Positions 4,749 to 6,217 of a stretch of DNA of 6,217 bases are shown here, one piece after another. The position numbers and the translations under genes were made by a program. Origin of the DNA: Pedosphaera sp. GTDB taxonomy: Bacteria > Verrucomicrobiota > Verrucomicrobiae > Limisphaerales > Pedosphaeraceae. The number at the start of each line of letters is the position of its first letter. Within the stretch, counting starts at the first letter, position 1. The notes under the pieces were generated by a model. It was not told the origin of the DNA, ran no database searches, and saw nothing but the letters and a program-made list of their open reading frames with translations. The stretch is from positions 1-6,217 of the forward strand of contig JAQGPB010000288.1 in assembly GCA_028293265.1 (NCBI GenBank), written 5' to 3'.

Positions 4749-6217
4749 ATGAAAATATACAACTCAACCACCCTCTCCGTTTGCGGGAGGTTTCTCACTG
4801 CCATTGGCTTGCTGCTAACGACCATGGCTACTGTTCGTGCGGATTACCAGAGCATTGTGCTCGGTGACACCCCGCTCCTCTATTACGCGCTTGATCCAAG
4901 CGTGACCAACGGCACAGCCACCGACCTGAGCGGCAATGGCAACAATGGAAATGCCTTCAACCTCATTGCAGCTTCAGGACCGTCGCCTTACATCACCAAC
5001 GCCGCGAGTTTTGATGGATTGGACGCATCCATTGACGTGAGCGGCAGCCCCTCCCTGCTGAACTTCAGCGGCCCCATCACTTTGGAAGTCTGGGTGCAGC
5101 CTACCAATATCATCAACACGTCTGGGAATGAGTTAGGCAACATCATCGCCAAGGGATATAACGGATCTTATGAAATTGTCTTGCGGGACAACGACTTTAA
5201 CTACTTTGGCAATTCGGGCAATGCCGGCGTTGGTGGCGGCATCCAAACCACAGACTGGACGTATCTGGTTTTGTCCAGTGACGGAACCAATTGCAGTCTT
5301 TATGTGAACGGAGTAATGGTTAATCACACTGCGGACACGAGCGGATCAGCCGCATTTGCAAGTGACTGGGCAATTGGCACCGGATCCCCTGATGGCCAAT
5401 ATAACACCAACATCCGATATTACCATGGCAACATGAGCCAGGTGGCCATTTATAACCATGGCCTAACGGCAGACCAAGTGCTGGCGCATTATTATGTCGG
5501 CGAGATAAATGCCTATCCCAGCAACTCTGCGCCCATCATCATCACCCAGCCCAAACCACAGGCAACTTATATTGGCGGCTCAGCGACATTCAGCGTGACT
5601 GCCGTTAGCGCCTTCGCAACGACCAACCAATGGCTGAAAAGCGGCATTCCCATCAGTGGCAAGACCAACACGACGCTGACTTTGAATAACGTGCAGCTCG
5701 GTGATGCGACCAATTATAGTGTAATTGTCGGCAACATTAAAGGAACTACGGCCAGTTCAGTGGTTGCTCTTTCACTATTCACGCCGAATAATCTGAAGTG
5801 GAGCGGTGCGAACAGCGCAATTTGGGATATCAGCAGTTCAACGAACTGGATCAACCAGAGCAACAGCTCGCAGACGGTCTTTAGCCTGGGCGACTTTGTA
5901 TTGTTTGATGACACCGTTGGCGTGCCGACCTCCGTGACGGTCAGCGGCACGGTGATTTCCGGCCTGATTACCGTCAATTCCAGCACCAATAATTTCACCA
6001 TCGGCTCCGGCACTGTCACTGGATCGGGTGGTTTGGTCAAGAAAGGTTCCAGCACGTTGACTATCTTCGACTCGGGCGCCATGACCGGGCCGGTGACGAT
6101 CAGCGGTGGCTCGATTATTGCCGGGAATAATACTTTTAGCTCGGTCTCTTCCATCACCATCACCAATAATGCCACGCTGGACCTTTCCGGCGGCACTTTG
6201 AACGGCAACAAGCCCAT
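4749..6217 (+). CDS. Secreted LamG-like / Ig-like / autotransporter-associated beta-strand repeat protein, cut by the right edge
   Basis: The frame is open for 489 codons from the ATG at 4749 to the right edge. Residues 1-31 form a Sec signal peptide (hydrophobic FLTAIGLLLTTMA, probable cut VRA/DY). A LamG/concanavalin-like jelly roll follows (about 39-255), with LLYYALDPS, DLSGNGNNG, AASFDG, ITLEVWVQP, WTYLVLSSDG, SLYVNGVMV and YHGNMSQVAIYNHGLTADQV as its usual landmarks. An Ig-like domain follows (about 262-344, PIIITQPKPQ to NYSVIVGN). Next comes a beta-helical region starting WSGANSAIWD with a PATR-type repeat near 419-455 (GSGGLVKKGSSTLTI, then GPVTISGGSIIAG). Composition is rich in Asn, Thr, Ser and Gly, as in surface proteins. 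It probably acts outside the cell in carbohydrate or surface binding; the C-terminal anchor (autotransporter barrel, PEP-CTERM or other) lies beyond the window. No ribosome binding site is visible. The upstream TAA (4698-4700) is in the same frame with only sense codons between. Confidence 0.9.
   Translation, partial: MKIYNSTTLSVCGRFLTAIGLLLTTMATVRADYQSIVLGDTPLLYYALDPSVTNGTATDLSGNGNNGNAFNLIAASGPSPYITNAASFDGLDASIDVSGSPSLLNFSGPITLEVWVQPTNIINTSGNELGNIIAKGYNGSYEIVLRDNDFNYFGNSGNAGVGGGIQTTDWTYLVLSSDGTNCSLYVNGVMVNHTADTSGSAAFASDWAIGTGSPDGQYNTNIRYYHGNMSQVAIYNHGLTADQVLAHYYVGEINAYPSNSAPIIITQPKPQATYIGGSATFSVTAVSAFATTNQWLKSGIPISGKTNTTLTLNNVQLGDATNYSVIVGNIKGTTASSVVALSLFTPNNLKWSGANSAIWDISSSTNWINQSNSSQTVFSLGDFVLFDDTVGVPTSVTVSGTVISGLITVNSSTNNFTIGSGTVTGSGGLVKKGSSTLTIFDSGAMTGPVTISGGSIIAGNNTFSSVSSITITNNATLDLSGGTLNGNKP

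Noticed and set aside
5714..6217. Minus-strand open frame of 167 codons rich in Val, Pro and Thr
   Set aside because: It mirrors the Asn/Thr/Ser/Gly-rich codons of the secreted protein on the other strand; low-complexity shadow.

Overview
The window most resembles a chromosomal segment of a Verrucomicrobia-like bacterium, or a relative in the Planctomycetes-Verrucomicrobia-Lentisphaerae group. This is an inference from gene content. It holds an H-X9-DG pseudopilin-like gene with an N-terminal [18 protein letters not shown] segment, a secreted LamG/Ig-like/autotransporter-associated beta-strand protein, and a secreted PQQ-type beta-propeller that opens with a W-x-x-W-R-G-P motif. Clear Shine-Dalgarno sequences are lacking in front of most genes. 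There are no tRNA or rRNA genes, CRISPR arrays, transposases or recognisable phage genes.

Layout: two genes point left. One is an exported PQQ-like beta-propeller protein (1-1207, cut by the left edge close to its natural C-terminus). The other is a YgjP/DUF45-type zinc metallopeptidase (1392-2153). A 237-base divergent intergenic region (2154-2390) separates them from three rightward genes. It holds a candidate promoter for each direction and an imperfect dyad that fills the spacer of the rightward promoter. The rightward genes are an AraC-family regulator with an N-terminal cupin-like domain (2391-3398), a pseudopilin-like H-X9-DG protein (3783-4700), and a large secreted LamG/Ig/beta-strand-repeat protein (4749 to beyond the right edge).

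The 384-base gap between the regulator and the pseudopilin gene (3399-3782) has no convincing gene. Its 3' half contains several hairpins, the strongest a 39-base inverted repeat at 3667-3705 with 16 pairs and a 4-base loop. This is the best candidate in the window for something undescribed, either a structured leader RNA of the pseudopilin operon or a dispersed palindromic repeat.

Working together: the pseudopilin-like gene and the secreted protein gene are 48 bases apart on one strand with no visible terminator between them, so they are probably co-transcribed and may form a surface or secretion pair. The AraC regulator may control itself, and perhaps the divergent or downstream genes, in response to an unknown small molecule. 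No metabolic pathway can be reconstructed. All functions below are family-level; the promoters and RNA structures are sequence-based guesses made by eye.
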